This document shows positions 10,378 through 19,858 of a stretch of DNA of 64,000 nt, piece by piece. The stretch's first letter is position 1. Each line of letters begins with the position of its first letter. Origin of the DNA: Parietichytrium sp. I65-24A. Its lineage: Eukaryota > Sar > Bigyra > Thraustochytrida > Thraustochytriidae. The notes beneath the pieces were generated by a model, which was given only the letters and a program-made list of their open reading frames with translations, was not told where the DNA came from and ran no database searches. Both the position numbers and the translations under genes were made by a program. The DNA is taken from positions 248,001 through 312,000 of the forward strand of contig BLSF01000037.1 in NCBI GenBank assembly GCA_012862575.1. Reading direction: 5' to 3'.

Positions 10378-12621
10378 CTAGAACCCACGTCCACCACCGT
10401 AGCCACCTCCGCCGAATTGACTTCCGCCACCACCACCGAATTGGCTTCCACCACCTCCACCGAATTGGCTTCCACCACCACCGCCAAATTGGCCACCATA
10501 CTGGCTTCCGCCACCACCGCCAAATTGGCTTCCACCGCCACCGCCAAACTGGCTTCCACCGCCACCAAACTGACTGCCGCCCTGTGGAGGAGCACCAAAT
10601 GAGCCGCCACCAAGCCCTGCACTACCGACTTGGGCATTATTCCTGGCGCCGAATAGCTTTGCAGAGACACGGTTGAAAAACTTGGGCCGAGGCGGGATGT
10701 TTGGACCTGAGTCGCCATCCATGCCGCCACCACCGCCCATGCCCCCGCCGCCCATACCGCCAAAGAGCTTCGCCGAAACCCGGTCCATGAATTTCCTTGG
10801 AGGGGGCGGCGGAGCTCCAAATGCACTACCGGCATCACCTCCCCCTCCTTGATTTCGCGGAGGAATAGCAGGTGCTCCAAACAACTTGGCCGAGACGCGA
10901 CCAAAGAATCCCCCTGCAGGAGGAGGCGGGGGTGGTAATGGGTCATTATTTCCTTGCGAAGGGCCGCCGAATGGGCTAGCGCCACGTCCACCGCCCATGC
11001 CGCCAGGACTACCAAATGGATCTCCACCTCGACCACCGCCCATGCCGCCAGGACTGCCGAATGGGTCCCCTCCTCGGCCACCGCCCATGCCACCAGGACT
11101 GCCAAATGGGCTTGCACCACGTCCACCGCCCATTCCTCCAGGGCTGCCGAATGGATCTCCGCCTCGGCCGCCACCACCTCCCATTCCTCCAGGGCTTCCA
11201 AATGGATCCCCACCTCGCCCGCCACCGCCAGGGCTACCAGAGTTTACGAAAGGGTCGTCATTGCCGCGGCCCATTCCTCCGAATGGTGCACCACCGAACA
11301 ATTTCGCAGAAACTCGACTAAAAAGCCCTCCTTTGGGTGGAGGAGGAGGAGGCAGCGCGCCTCCAGGGCCTCCAGGGCCACCACCGCCGCCTCCCATTCC
11401 GCCCATTCCGCGACCAAATACTGTGCTGACCCGCTGAAAGAAGCTGGTGTTTGCCTTTGGTACATCGTTATCGAAGTCCCCACCTCCCATCATGGGACCA
11501 CCACCTCCCATCGGACCCATGGGACCGGGGCCACCTCGACCCCCACCACCTCCCATCGGGCCGGGACCTCCCATCGGACCTGGACCCCCCATCGGACCTG
11601 GACCTCCCATTGGCCCACCGCCTCCAAAGAATTTGGCACTCATTCGCTGAAACATGTTGGGTGGGGGCATCATCCCCTCCTTCCCGCCGGGAGCGATTTG
11701 GTTGTTTCCGCTCTTGGTAAACGCAATGTATCCCACTCCCGCTATAAGCAAGAAAAATACGCCAAGAGCGATGTAGTTGATGAGAGTGACTGTATCGTTG
11801 GTTCCAAGCAGATTTTGAGCGGACCCCAACCCAGTCGAGATGGAGACCATACCAAAGACCACGGAAACCCGTCCGCCCCATCGCATCCCGCCCTTATATG
11901 TCTCGTCGTCAAACATCAAGAGTCCAAACTCCTGCAATAGACCGAGCAGGAACACCAAAAGCGAGACCGCGGTGAGCCCGAGCCCAATGTAGCCATGCGT
12001 GGTCGAAAAGTTGCCTGCCCCGCTTTTGGAGTCAAATATGATGTACACGCCTATCATGGATCCGAAAAATCCAATCGTCATCACTGCAATATACAGAGTC
12101 TTGTTGATCGACTCGCGATAGATTGCCATAGCAGCTGCGGAGCCAGGGATGAGTACCAGCCATGCAGCTGTCATGATGATTGCGTGCTGCAAGAGAGGAT
12201 CAGACATGAGAGCGATCCAGTCCCCAAGAGCTGCATCAGGACTGAGTGTTGACACCTGGTTCGAGCTCGGAGGTGTCGTAGCCGTTGCATCTTGCAGGGA
12301 AGGGTTTGTGAGGTTCACCGTGCGCAGGACTGCCGCCTTATTGGTGACGTACTCGCAATCCTCGTCTCCCATCTCGTAGCCATTCGCGACACCATCTCCA
12401 TCGCTGTCCTTTTGGCAGAACTCGAGTGTGTATGTTTTACCAGCCGCGGCGAAGTCAATTGAGAATACATCCAGCCCTGGAAGTCCATCTGCATGCCCCA
12501 TATTTGCATCGTATTTGTCTTTGAGAAGGCTTCCATTTGGCAAAAGGTCGAAATAAGCTTCGAGGCCATGCACGCTCTGCACAGCTGCGAAGCTTGCGAT
12601 CGCTGGTACAAAGACCTTCAT
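10378..12621 (-). CDS. Temptin-domain, cytochrome b561-like membrane protein with repeat tail
   Basis: 747 residues. A signal peptide (1-19) is followed by a temptin-like Cys domain (about 20-105) with MGHADGLPG, FSIDFAAAGKTY, FCQKDSDGDGVANG and MGDEDCEY. Five hydrophobic segments follow (about 146-167, 174-195, 208-230, 250-270, 278-301) in a b561-like order. His146 and His209 match the first and third heme ligands of cytochrome b561; no His is seen at the second and fourth positions. The remaining 430 residues are Gly/Pro-rich, with six copies of an FxRVSAKLFG-type motif (RMSAKFFG, RVSTVFG, then four RVSAKLFG), proline runs before several copies, five DPF motifs in GRGGDPFGSPGG repeats, and a terminal GGGGSQFGGGG block. 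It is probably a type I membrane redox protein with a cytosolic multivalent tail. The single exon starts at ATG 12621. The domain calls are firm; the function is inferred. Confidence 0.85.
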   Translation of the reverse strand: MKVFVPAIASFAAVQSVHGLEAYFDLLPNGSLLKDKYDANMGHADGLPGLDVFSIDFAAAGKTYTLEFCQKDSDGDGVANGYEMGDEDCEYVTNKAAVLRTVNLTNPSLQDATATTPPSSNQVSTLSPDAALGDWIALMSDPLLQHAIIMTAAWLVLIPGSAAAMAIYRESINKTLYIAVMTIGFFGSMIGVYIIFDSKSGAGNFSTTHGYIGLGLTAVSLLVFLLGLLQEFGLLMFDDETYKGGMRWGGRVSVVFGMVSISTGLGSAQNLLGTNDTVTLINYIALGVFFLLIAGVGYIAFTKSGNNQIAPGGKEGMMPPPNMFQRMSAKFFGGGGPMGGPGPMGGPGPMGGPGPMGGGGGRGGPGPMGPMGGGGPMMGGGDFDNDVPKANTSFFQRVSTVFGRGMGGMGGGGGGPGGPGGALPPPPPPKGGLFSRVSAKLFGGAPFGGMGRGNDDPFVNSGSPGGGGRGGDPFGSPGGMGGGGGRGGDPFGSPGGMGGGRGASPFGSPGGMGGGRGGDPFGSPGGMGGGRGGDPFGSPGGMGGGRGASPFGGPSQGNNDPLPPPPPPAGGFFGRVSAKLFGAPAIPPRNQGGGGDAGSAFGAPPPPPRKFMDRVSAKLFGGMGGGGMGGGGGMDGDSGPNIPPRPKFFNRVSAKLFGARNNAQVGSAGLGGGSFGAPPQGGSQFGGGGSQFGGGGGSQFGGGGGSQYGGQFGGGGGSQFGGGGGSQFGGGGGSQFGGGGYGGGRGF

Positions 12622-14713
12622 GGTCTTGTACTACAAAGGCAGTTCAAGCAAGCACACAACTTCCGTCGCGCGGGCTGTTCAGCAACGCCCGGAGATTAAC
12701 AAGCCCGAATGGCACCGCACTCGAGCGCCGCTCCGTTGGCAGTTGTGTGACTCGAGTGGCTCGCTGCTCGTTGTTGGACGTGATGAAGTTGCTATGTCAC
12801 AAGTCAATACCCAGCGAAGGAGTTGGTTGACCGCCTCGTGTTCTCCTGCCAGACTGCTGTGTTTTACTGAAGTGCCAATACCGTCAGTACCAAGCGAAAG
12901 CTAGTTTTGGCACCAGAGAGTCCTCACGGTTCCAGAAAGCTCTCACCGTCCCTCTCTGTGTTACTGACCTTGCTACTCGTCTGGTGTGAAAGCTGCGAGC
13001 CAGCCTTGCTTTCTACAACTTGGTCCCCATGCACACTCTGCGCCCGACTTGAATAATCTAAGTTGCCAAATCGCAGTGCGCCACTCAGCCTAAACAGTCT
13101 TCTGCTCGCTTTCGCGATTCTTTTGTCAGTGTCTGCCTTCTTCCGGTGCCCTGAACCTTCCAAATCGGCCGCCAACAAACTTACTGCGACTCGTTCAAAT
13201 CAGTGTGTTCAAGTTCACTAACTTACTGCGAATGGACTTTTTCACACCAGCGCAGCGCTCTCCCACCTTCCTCTGCCTCTCCCATACTCTCACATCAGCC
13301 TTCCTTTTCTTTTCGTGGTTGTACTCAACTTCCTTTCCTTCCTCTCTCCCAATTCTTTACTTGCCTTGTCTTTCCTTGCCAATTTTGAGCGCACGCCAAG
13401 CCCCGTCTCGCACGTGCCGCTGTTACCCGACCTACTGACAGTGCAAGACCGAACAAAGGGTACACATATCTGGTCGTGTAAGAGACGCACGGTGTGTGCA
13501 ATTTCTGACCTTGGTCGGAGGGTGTGCACCGTGGTCCTATCGAGATGAGTAGGTGGGGAGTAAGAGCGAGGGGAAAGTGGGAGGGAAAGGGAACGGAGGA
13601 GTGAGTGAGTGAGTGACTGAGTGCCTTTGGAAGTTGGACGTTGGAGTGGAAATTGGATTAGTTTCGAAAGAAAATGACACCAATGCACAAGATTCCTGTT
13701 ATTTTTCAAGCAGTAAATCAAAAAAGCATCTGTAAAGGTTGTGCCTGAATCGAGTGGAGAGACAATGGAGTGCAGCTTCGATTGGTGGAGCACACGTTCC
13801 TGCGTTGGAAAAGTCTCGCCATCTCGTGGATGAAGCAATTGCGCGGTTGACGACTCAACGACTCCCTCGCCCCCAGCACGCTCTGCCTAACGTGTGCATG
13901 CTGCATGCGCTGTTGGAGAGTGTTGGACAATGAACGACCTCGTGAGTTGAGTCCTTACAAGCTGCACTTGGTTAGTACAACGACGACCCAACAAACACGC
14001 ATGATGCATGTGCACAACTTAGATGTGATGCAGGACGACGAAACGCTCTGCTGGCTCATCTTCGCCCGTCCGAGCTCCAAAAGCAAAGCCAAGCTCTATC
14101 TACCGGAACCTACATAACCTACATGCTCGCTCCCTTGAGAAGAGTCCAATCCATTTTGCTGGAATTGGAACCTCAAGACCTCCCTCGCACGTCAAGAAAC
14201 TACTCTTGTCGTAAGCGAAGGAGCGCAAGATGTGGTGGGACTGCTGTGCTGAGCGTGGTGGGCGAGCTGATTGTGCGTGAAATCTTCGATCGGAAAGTTT
14301 CCGAATATTCAGTACTCATTCAATACTCCTCTATTCTCTCACCGGAATAGGAAAACCTTTCGAACACCCGCCACCAGACACCGCGCATCCCCACCATTAC
14401 TTCCTCAGCCACCCATTCAGGTACCAGTCCCACTAGCACTATCCCTTCTCAATTCAGAATCGTCCCCAGCGAGGACCCTATTTCAGCGCACAATCGTCCC
14501 ATCGTTCTAGCCCAGCTACCATCATCCCAGTAAGACACCGTAAGCACGCAGGCGGACAATCGCATACGCGTCCACACGGCGGCAAAGCCAAGAAAAAAAA
14601 AAGAAATAAAAAAAAAAAGAAGCGAGCAAGTGTCCCTCCCCACAGGTGACGGGGAACGCAAAAAAGAAAGAAAGAAACAAACAAACAAATAAACAATCAA
14701 TCAATCAATCACC
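12622..14713. other. Divergent promoter spacer, 2.1 kb
   Basis: Separates the temptin-b561 gene and CSL4, which are transcribed away from each other. A minus-strand frame at 13290-13838 is Ser/Leu/Arg-rich and unconvincing. The last 125 bp are the A-rich CSL4 leader. Otherwise nothing recognised. Confidence 0.5.
14589..14712 (+). repeat. A-rich leader with AAAC/TCAA repeats before CSL4
   Basis: Poly-A and AAAAG runs, then AAAG, CAAA and finally CAAT tetranucleotides, ending 1-2 bases before the CSL4 start codon. It is probably the 5' UTR. Confidence 0.75.
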
Positions 14714-15352
14714 ATGACCGCGGGCGAGCTCGTGGTTCCCGGCACGGTTCTCTGCGCAGAACCGGGAAGCTTGGCCGGTTCCGGCGCGTACGTGGACGAG
14801 CAGGGTCGCGTGGTGGCGAGCAGGGTCGGTCGCGCGGTGCTTTCCGCAGCTTCATCAGATACTTGCGGCACCGGCCAGCGCTGGAGCGTGGCAGGTTCCG
14901 GAGGTATCTCGGCGGTTCCCAAGCCCGGGTGCGGCGTTACGTGCAGGGTGGTCCGCGTTACGGCTCGGTTGGCCACGTGCGAAGTGCTTGCGGTGGACGG
15001 TCGCGGAGTTGCCCGCGGGGCGTTCGCGGGGATTGTGCGACGGGAGAACGTTCGAGCGTTTGAGGTGGACGCCGTGCGAATGCCCGATGCGTTCCGCGTA
15101 GGGGATGTGCTGCGTGCAGTGGTGGCGTCGATGGGATCGGCGAGAAATTATGAACTGTCCACGGCGGATGTGGCCCTCGGCGTGGTGGCGGCGGAGAGCG
15201 CTGCGGCGGAAGGGGTGATGCTGGAGCCTGTGGACTTTGAGACCATGCGCTGCCCTGTCACTGGAACGCTGGAGAAGCGCAAGGTTGCCAAACTTGACGC
15301 GCCGTTTCCGCCGCAGTCCATGAAGACCGCCGAGCCTGAAGCGGCGAAATAA
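14714..15352 (+). CDS. CSL4: Exosome complex subunit CSL4 (EXOSC1)
   Basis: 212 residues, about the usual length. CSL4 is one of three S1-domain cap proteins of the RNA exosome, which degrades and trims RNA in nucleus and cytoplasm. The N-terminal barrel-like domain shows VVPGTVLCAEPGSLAGSGAY (about 7-26), as in CSL4 orthologues. The S1-like domain (about 70-160) has VTCRVVRV, FAGIVRRENVRAFEVDAV and FRVGDVLRAVVASMGSARNY followed by LSTADVALGVVAAES. The C-terminus has MRCPVTGTLEKRKVAKLD; only one Cys of the usual zinc-ribbon-like end is clear (CPVTG). The A-rich leader abuts ATG 14714. The gene is GC-rich compared with its spacer. It is divergent from the temptin-b561 gene and convergent with the gene at 16418. 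The orthology call is strong. Confidence 0.93.
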   Translation: MTAGELVVPGTVLCAEPGSLAGSGAYVDEQGRVVASRVGRAVLSAASSDTCGTGQRWSVAGSGGISAVPKPGCGVTCRVVRVTARLATCEVLAVDGRGVARGAFAGIVRRENVRAFEVDAVRMPDAFRVGDVLRAVVASMGSARNYELSTADVALGVVAAESAAAEGVMLEPVDFETMRCPVTGTLEKRKVAKLDAPFPPQSMKTAEPEAAK

Positions 15353-16417
15353 TAGTCTTGAGTTGCATGTGATCTGTTCGGCTTTGGCCTCTGGCTTTTG
15401 GCCGGGGAAAGTTTGCCTGTTGCGCAGCGCAGTGAGACAACCCTTGCGCCAAACATGCCTACTTGCGACACTCGGATATGGAACGACATTCACGGCAGCA
15501 GCACGTCTTTGGAGTCGACGCACTGCGGAAGGTTGCCTTGACAGGGCGCCATAGTTTTTCTTTGTAAATTGTCGGTCTTGAAGGCTCTGAGCATCCATTT
15601 CCAAGTCAAGAGCTTTTAGAATAGCTTTGTGAGCGCAGTCAGTGTGGCTTCATTTGTATTAACTGATTAACTAAAAATTCGCCTGTCTTGCTTGTTCTGT
15701 TTGGTTCACGAAAAACATGAAATAGTGTTTACGAATTCTTGTGGCGCTTGCATTGCTGCTTTTGCTGCTGTAATGTGTACATGTGCAATGTTCCGAATTC
15801 AGCATTTTGGTCATAAGCATTTTCTTCTAGCAAAAAAAGGCCTTCCGTGCTCTGAAATGTGTTTGGAACTCCCGAAGCCAACTGGACAGCGCTGTCCTCT
15901 TCTTGGAAGCAGTATCTCCTGCGGTCACCACTACCTGCTCTTTTTCGTTTCTTTCGCCGCTGGGATGGCCACAAGGGCCATCCCTCTAAAGTTCTATTAT
16001 TCGGTCATCGTGAGCCTTGTTTTCTGAAAATCATCTTCACTCCTCCTGAATGGCAGGGTTTCGTTTCACCATGAGCTTGGGAAGCGTATCAGATTGCATT
16101 TGCGTGAAAGCAAAAGTTCACGAGCGCAGAAAGCGTGCCTCTACAGCACAATTCAAACAAAGCCACGTGGCTCGGCCGTTGGACCTCAGTAGCGCCGCTT
16201 AGAGATTCAGTAGTGCTAGATTCAAAATTTAAAATCTTCGAATCCTTTTGTCTTCCAGTCATGAAAAGAATAAACACAGCGTTGTTGTTTAAATGAAAAA
16301 AAAAAGCAAAATTGGTTGAAAATTTAAGTTCAACAGGTCCGAGTGCAAAATTGTGCGAAAGAAAAAATCCAAGCAGGTTCAAAATGGTACCAGGTATGGA
16401 AACAGCAGCATGCCAGA
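15353..16417. other. Convergent intergenic region
   Basis: Lies between the 3' ends of CSL4 and the unknown CxxC gene, so it should hold both 3' UTRs. Short frames only; no structured element recognised. Confidence 0.5.
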
Positions 16418-17110
16418 TCACATGTCAGGAAATTGGATGGCTTCTGGCTCAGCGGAGTCGTAAAATCGCTTGCCAGCCAAATAAGAAAACCTATCCAAGG
16501 TGGACAAAAACTTTGCAATGTCGTTAATGTCCTTGGAGCAGATTGGGCAACATTTGTTCTTGATGCCCTCCGCCCGGAGAGACCGAAAGTAGTTGATGTA
16601 CCCCAGTCTGATGTTTGGCTTGTCCTTGAGAGAGTCGCAAGCTGGGCTCGAGAGAGTCTTGAAGGAAGCATTCTTTGCGATGACGCCTTGTCTCTCCATG
16701 TTGGCGAGAGCGTGGCGAATCTGCTTCTCCTTAAACTTTAGAAACTCCATCTTAAGATACAGGTTGTGGCAAGCGCGCATGCGCTCCTTGGAGTTCTCAA
16801 AGGAGCTCTGGCACAGCGTGCAGCACTGTGCGTCAACTGTGTCGCACAGCTGCCCGTACGCCACGCGGACGCTTCCCACGAGGCGAGTGAGGTCATCGTG
16901 AAACTGGTCCGACACGCGTGCCAGCTCAAACTTGCCCAGCTGTCCCAGCCTCGCCGAGTTAATATTCTGCGGCTGGAACACCGCCACGTCCTTCTCCTCG
17001 CTCTTCTCCTCTATCTCTGCGCCATCCACATTCTCCACCACCGACCGCCTCTTCTTCGGCGACTCGCACGTCGCCACACTCCCGCTCCGCAGCCGCTTGT
17101 TGAAAATCAT
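16418..17110 (-). CDS. Unknown protein with paired CxxC motifs
   Basis: 230 residues from ATG 17110, single exon; family not recognised. A basic cluster, SPKKRRSVVE (17-26), looks like a nuclear localisation signal. Residues 58-140 are strongly helical (FELARVSDQFHDDLTRLV, then KERMRACHNLYLKMEFLKFK). Two Cys pairs, CCTLC (96-100) and CCPIC (187-191), lie about 90 residues apart and flank the helical region, as though two halves of one zinc site were brought together by a helical hairpin. Cys114 and Cys158 lie between. The C-terminus (FLSTLDRFSYLAGKRFYD) is aromatic. CPxC pairs recall RING-like or zinc-hook proteins, but spacing and His content fit neither. It is convergent with CSL4. A nuclear role is a guess from the basic motif. 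Confidence 0.7.
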   Translation of the reverse strand: MIFNKRLRSGSVATCESPKKRRSVVENVDGAEIEEKSEEKDVAVFQPQNINSARLGQLGKFELARVSDQFHDDLTRLVGSVRVAYGQLCDTVDAQCCTLCQSSFENSKERMRACHNLYLKMEFLKFKEKQIRHALANMERQGVIAKNASFKTLSSPACDSLKDKPNIRLGYINYFRSLRAEGIKNKCCPICSKDINDIAKFLSTLDRFSYLAGKRFYDSAEPEAIQFPDM

Positions 17111-17562
17111 CCTTCCAAACTATAATCCACTACTTCCCCGCAGCAGCCCAACTCCGCTCTTGTCTGGGCTTCCTGCCGGGGACACGCGGACAGACAGACG
17201 ATGATTGCTCTGCTAAACAAGCTGAGCGGACGAGGAATATGCACGGATATGCACTGATATGCACCGAGATATGCACGCAATGCACTCAATGCACGCACAA
17301 TGTCGTTTGGGTTATGCCGCTCTTTCTGATTCTGCTATCCTTCCTCTCCCGGGGTCTCTTTCCATCCATCCCGCCCTCTCGTCTGCGCTAGCACCTCCCA
17401 CCGATTAGCCTAGCCCCGCTCCCTCGTCTCTTTCCCCCGCCGCGTCTCCAGGTGTTTCTCTACGGTTCCTCCTAGCGATACCATGCCTTCATGCAAGCGG
17501 CGGAGCCTATGGGAAACTTGAGCGCTGGTAGGCTCTGCCGGCCGCCATGTATGGCAAGCGGA

Positions 17563-17588
17563 GGGGTAGGAGGGGCTATGAGGGAGGG
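17563..17588 (+). other. Putative G-quadruplex motif
   Basis: Four G runs (GGGG, GGGG, GGG, GGG) with loops of 5, 6 and 1 bases fit the G3+N1-7 rule. Confidence 0.5.
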
Positions 17589-17720
17589 TAGATGGAGAGA
17601 GGAGAGAATTGTGTCGAGCGCTTTGTGATCAGTTCTGAATTTGTTCCTAAGCCCTTCCTTCTCCCCGGCCGGGAGTGCCGTAGCAGCCGTTAGAGGCCAA
17701 AGTGGGAGTGCTGAAACTGC

Positions 17721-17841
17721 GAGAGGAGGAAAGAAGGAAGGAGAGCGAGAGAGGGAAGGAGGGAGGAAGGAACGAAAGAAAGAAAGAAAGAAAGAAAGTA
17801 AGAAAGAAGGAAGGAGGGAAGAGGGAAGGAAGAAGGAGATT
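17721..17841 (+). repeat. Polypurine tract with GAAA repeats
   Basis: An almost pure A/G strand, including about six GAAA units and GGAA variants. Confidence 0.85.
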
Positions 17842-19280
17842 GCCTTCGTGCTGTCCTCATGCATGAAGTGCTATGGGACACATAGCGAGGTTAGTAGATG
17901 TCTGGGAACTGCGACTGACTCTTCCTTGCTTTCTCCTGACTCCCCTAGTGCGCCCTCGGACTAGTCGCTACGTAAAACGATGGAGTCCTAGGAGGGAGGA
18001 GGTAGAGTGGGAGGAGAGAGGAGTACTGCCGGGACTAATTCAAAGTACTAATGTGAGCTGTGGTGACGACGGGATCAAGGGTGCGCACGTACTACTACCA
18101 AACGCACATAGATGTCGTACTGTTGCCGCGAACTTCTTTTGTGGTCCGTCACTTCGCACAGAGTCACTCAGAAGTTCAGAAACCCAACCAATTCCGCTGG
18201 CTTCGCTTTCGCTTTACACACTTCACCCTAGCACTTGCTAGTTTTCCCCTGAGAGTCAGCGTTCCCTTCTGAACGATGATGATGGTCCTGGACTGGGCTT
18301 ACTCAGCAAGCCAGCACCTCCTACGCCACCTACACCGGAAGTGTGCACCAATCTCGTAGCCACTCCTATGAGTAGGAGAGAGGTACGAGTGAGGGACTGG
18401 GTGCATAGGGGTCGATCCTATTCAAGCCGGTGAGTACGGCAAAGCGGAGAGGAGCTGGCTATGGATCGGGGTAGGAGGCCGTTACATGCGGATTGAACTT
18501 TGAGAAAAGATGGACTTCTTGTGAGTAGGCCCAACGTGGGTGGGAGGGAAGAGGGGAAGATTGGCGTCCGTCGTAGCTGAAACGATCACCCTCGATAAGA
18601 ACAATAATTGGAGAGTGAGCGTGTTAGTGAGAGGCAGTGGGAGGACAATAGGACACGGGCCTTGCGAGAGAGGGAAGCTTTGCCTGAAGGAGTGAAGCTG
18701 TGAGCGCGACGAGCAGAGTTTCACCACCCACATCAACTCAAGAACTACCCTACGAACCTACTACTCTACCCCCGTGGTAAGGCCTTACACCTCCTTCCCG
18801 GTTCCTGAAGCCTGTCACCTATCCCAAACCGTAATGAGAAGAACCGGCTGACCCAAGAACCAGTCCCACTCTCGCCAGACGCACGGCTCGAATGTGGCGG
18901 GCTTAAGAGTCTATACGCGCTGCTTAATCTCCCTTCCGTACAGTCACCTATCTCCGTCCATAAGCCTTGCCTTTGTCGTACGTTTGCGGAGGTTTGTGAG
19001 TTGTGGCACACACTCTGCGAAGACGCTGCTGGGAGGAAACAACTGCTAAGGAATGTTTAGCGAGTGCTACAGTGGGAGCGTGTTCCTCCGACGTGGGAGT
19101 TTTGGCAGTTTTGGCGCGTCTTGGCAAGATTGGCAAATGTGAGGTGTGCACGATATGGGTAAGGAGTTACTAGCAGTGAGTGACTTGATTTGTTCATTCA
19201 AGCCTTGAGTCGACAGTTATAGTTGTGTTCTGAATTCTGATTTGATTTGATTTGATTCACGGTAAGTACGAATTTCCTTA

Positions 19281-19312
19281 TCGATTGATTGATTGATTGA
19301 TTGATGATTGAA
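19281..19312. repeat. TGAT/TTGA microsatellite
   Basis: Five to six TGAT tetranucleotides within a spacer. Confidence 0.85.
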
Positions 19313-19848
19313 TGTCGCTGCCTGTGGCCGTTCACGAGCGTGTGTTTTTTGGTTTGAGAGCTCGTTCACGGACTTTCGCAGTGGGAATGGCAAGTAGCAA
19401 GGACCTTGTTCGCTGTCAGGCGTGTCTGTTTGGTCGAGAGCGTTAGTTCAATGCTGGTTTCGGGTGCTAAGAAGCGGTCGGTTTGGGGCAGAGGGATAGG
19501 CTGAACTGAGAGACAGACCGACGTGAAACTGTACAGAGCGCAGTGACGCCTACGCGGCGGGTGGGTAAGTGGATAGGTGGCACAGTAGTGTCGGAGCTTT
19601 GCGTGGGCAGGCTGGGCGGGTGAGATTATCTAGGTGCGAGGGTGGCGAGAGGGAGTGCGCGTTGCGCGAATCACGGAAATCGGAATCGACAGATTGCTCA
19701 CAAAAGCCAGCGTGTCTGTTGAGTCTGTTGTCTGTTGACGGATAACATCGCAAGTCGGGTCTTTGATCACCGTTGATGCAAGTGACACGGACTTACTGTA
19801 CTGAGGCCAGTCCGCACACTCTGTGGTGATGGCACCAGTACTAGTAGA

Positions 19849-19858
19849 GTACCGGTAC
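19849..19858. promoter_or_regulatory. GTACCGGTAC palindrome, copy 2
   Basis: Identical to the element at 7854-7863; set in an AGTAC-rich stretch. Function unknown. Confidence 0.2.

Noticed and set aside
10185-11940. Long frames on both strands over the temptin-b561 tail
   Set aside because: Repetitive GC-rich DNA encoding Gly/Pro repeats leaves every frame open; only the minus-strand frame starting at 12621 has a signal peptide and domains.
13290-13838. 182-codon minus-strand frame in the CSL4/b561 spacer
   Set aside because: Ser/Thr/Leu/Arg-rich, overlaps simple GAGT repeats, no motif; the start is not in a convincing context.
14855-15604. 249-codon frame antisense to CSL4
   Set aside because: Overlaps a confident CSL4 gene; Arg/His-rich shadow.
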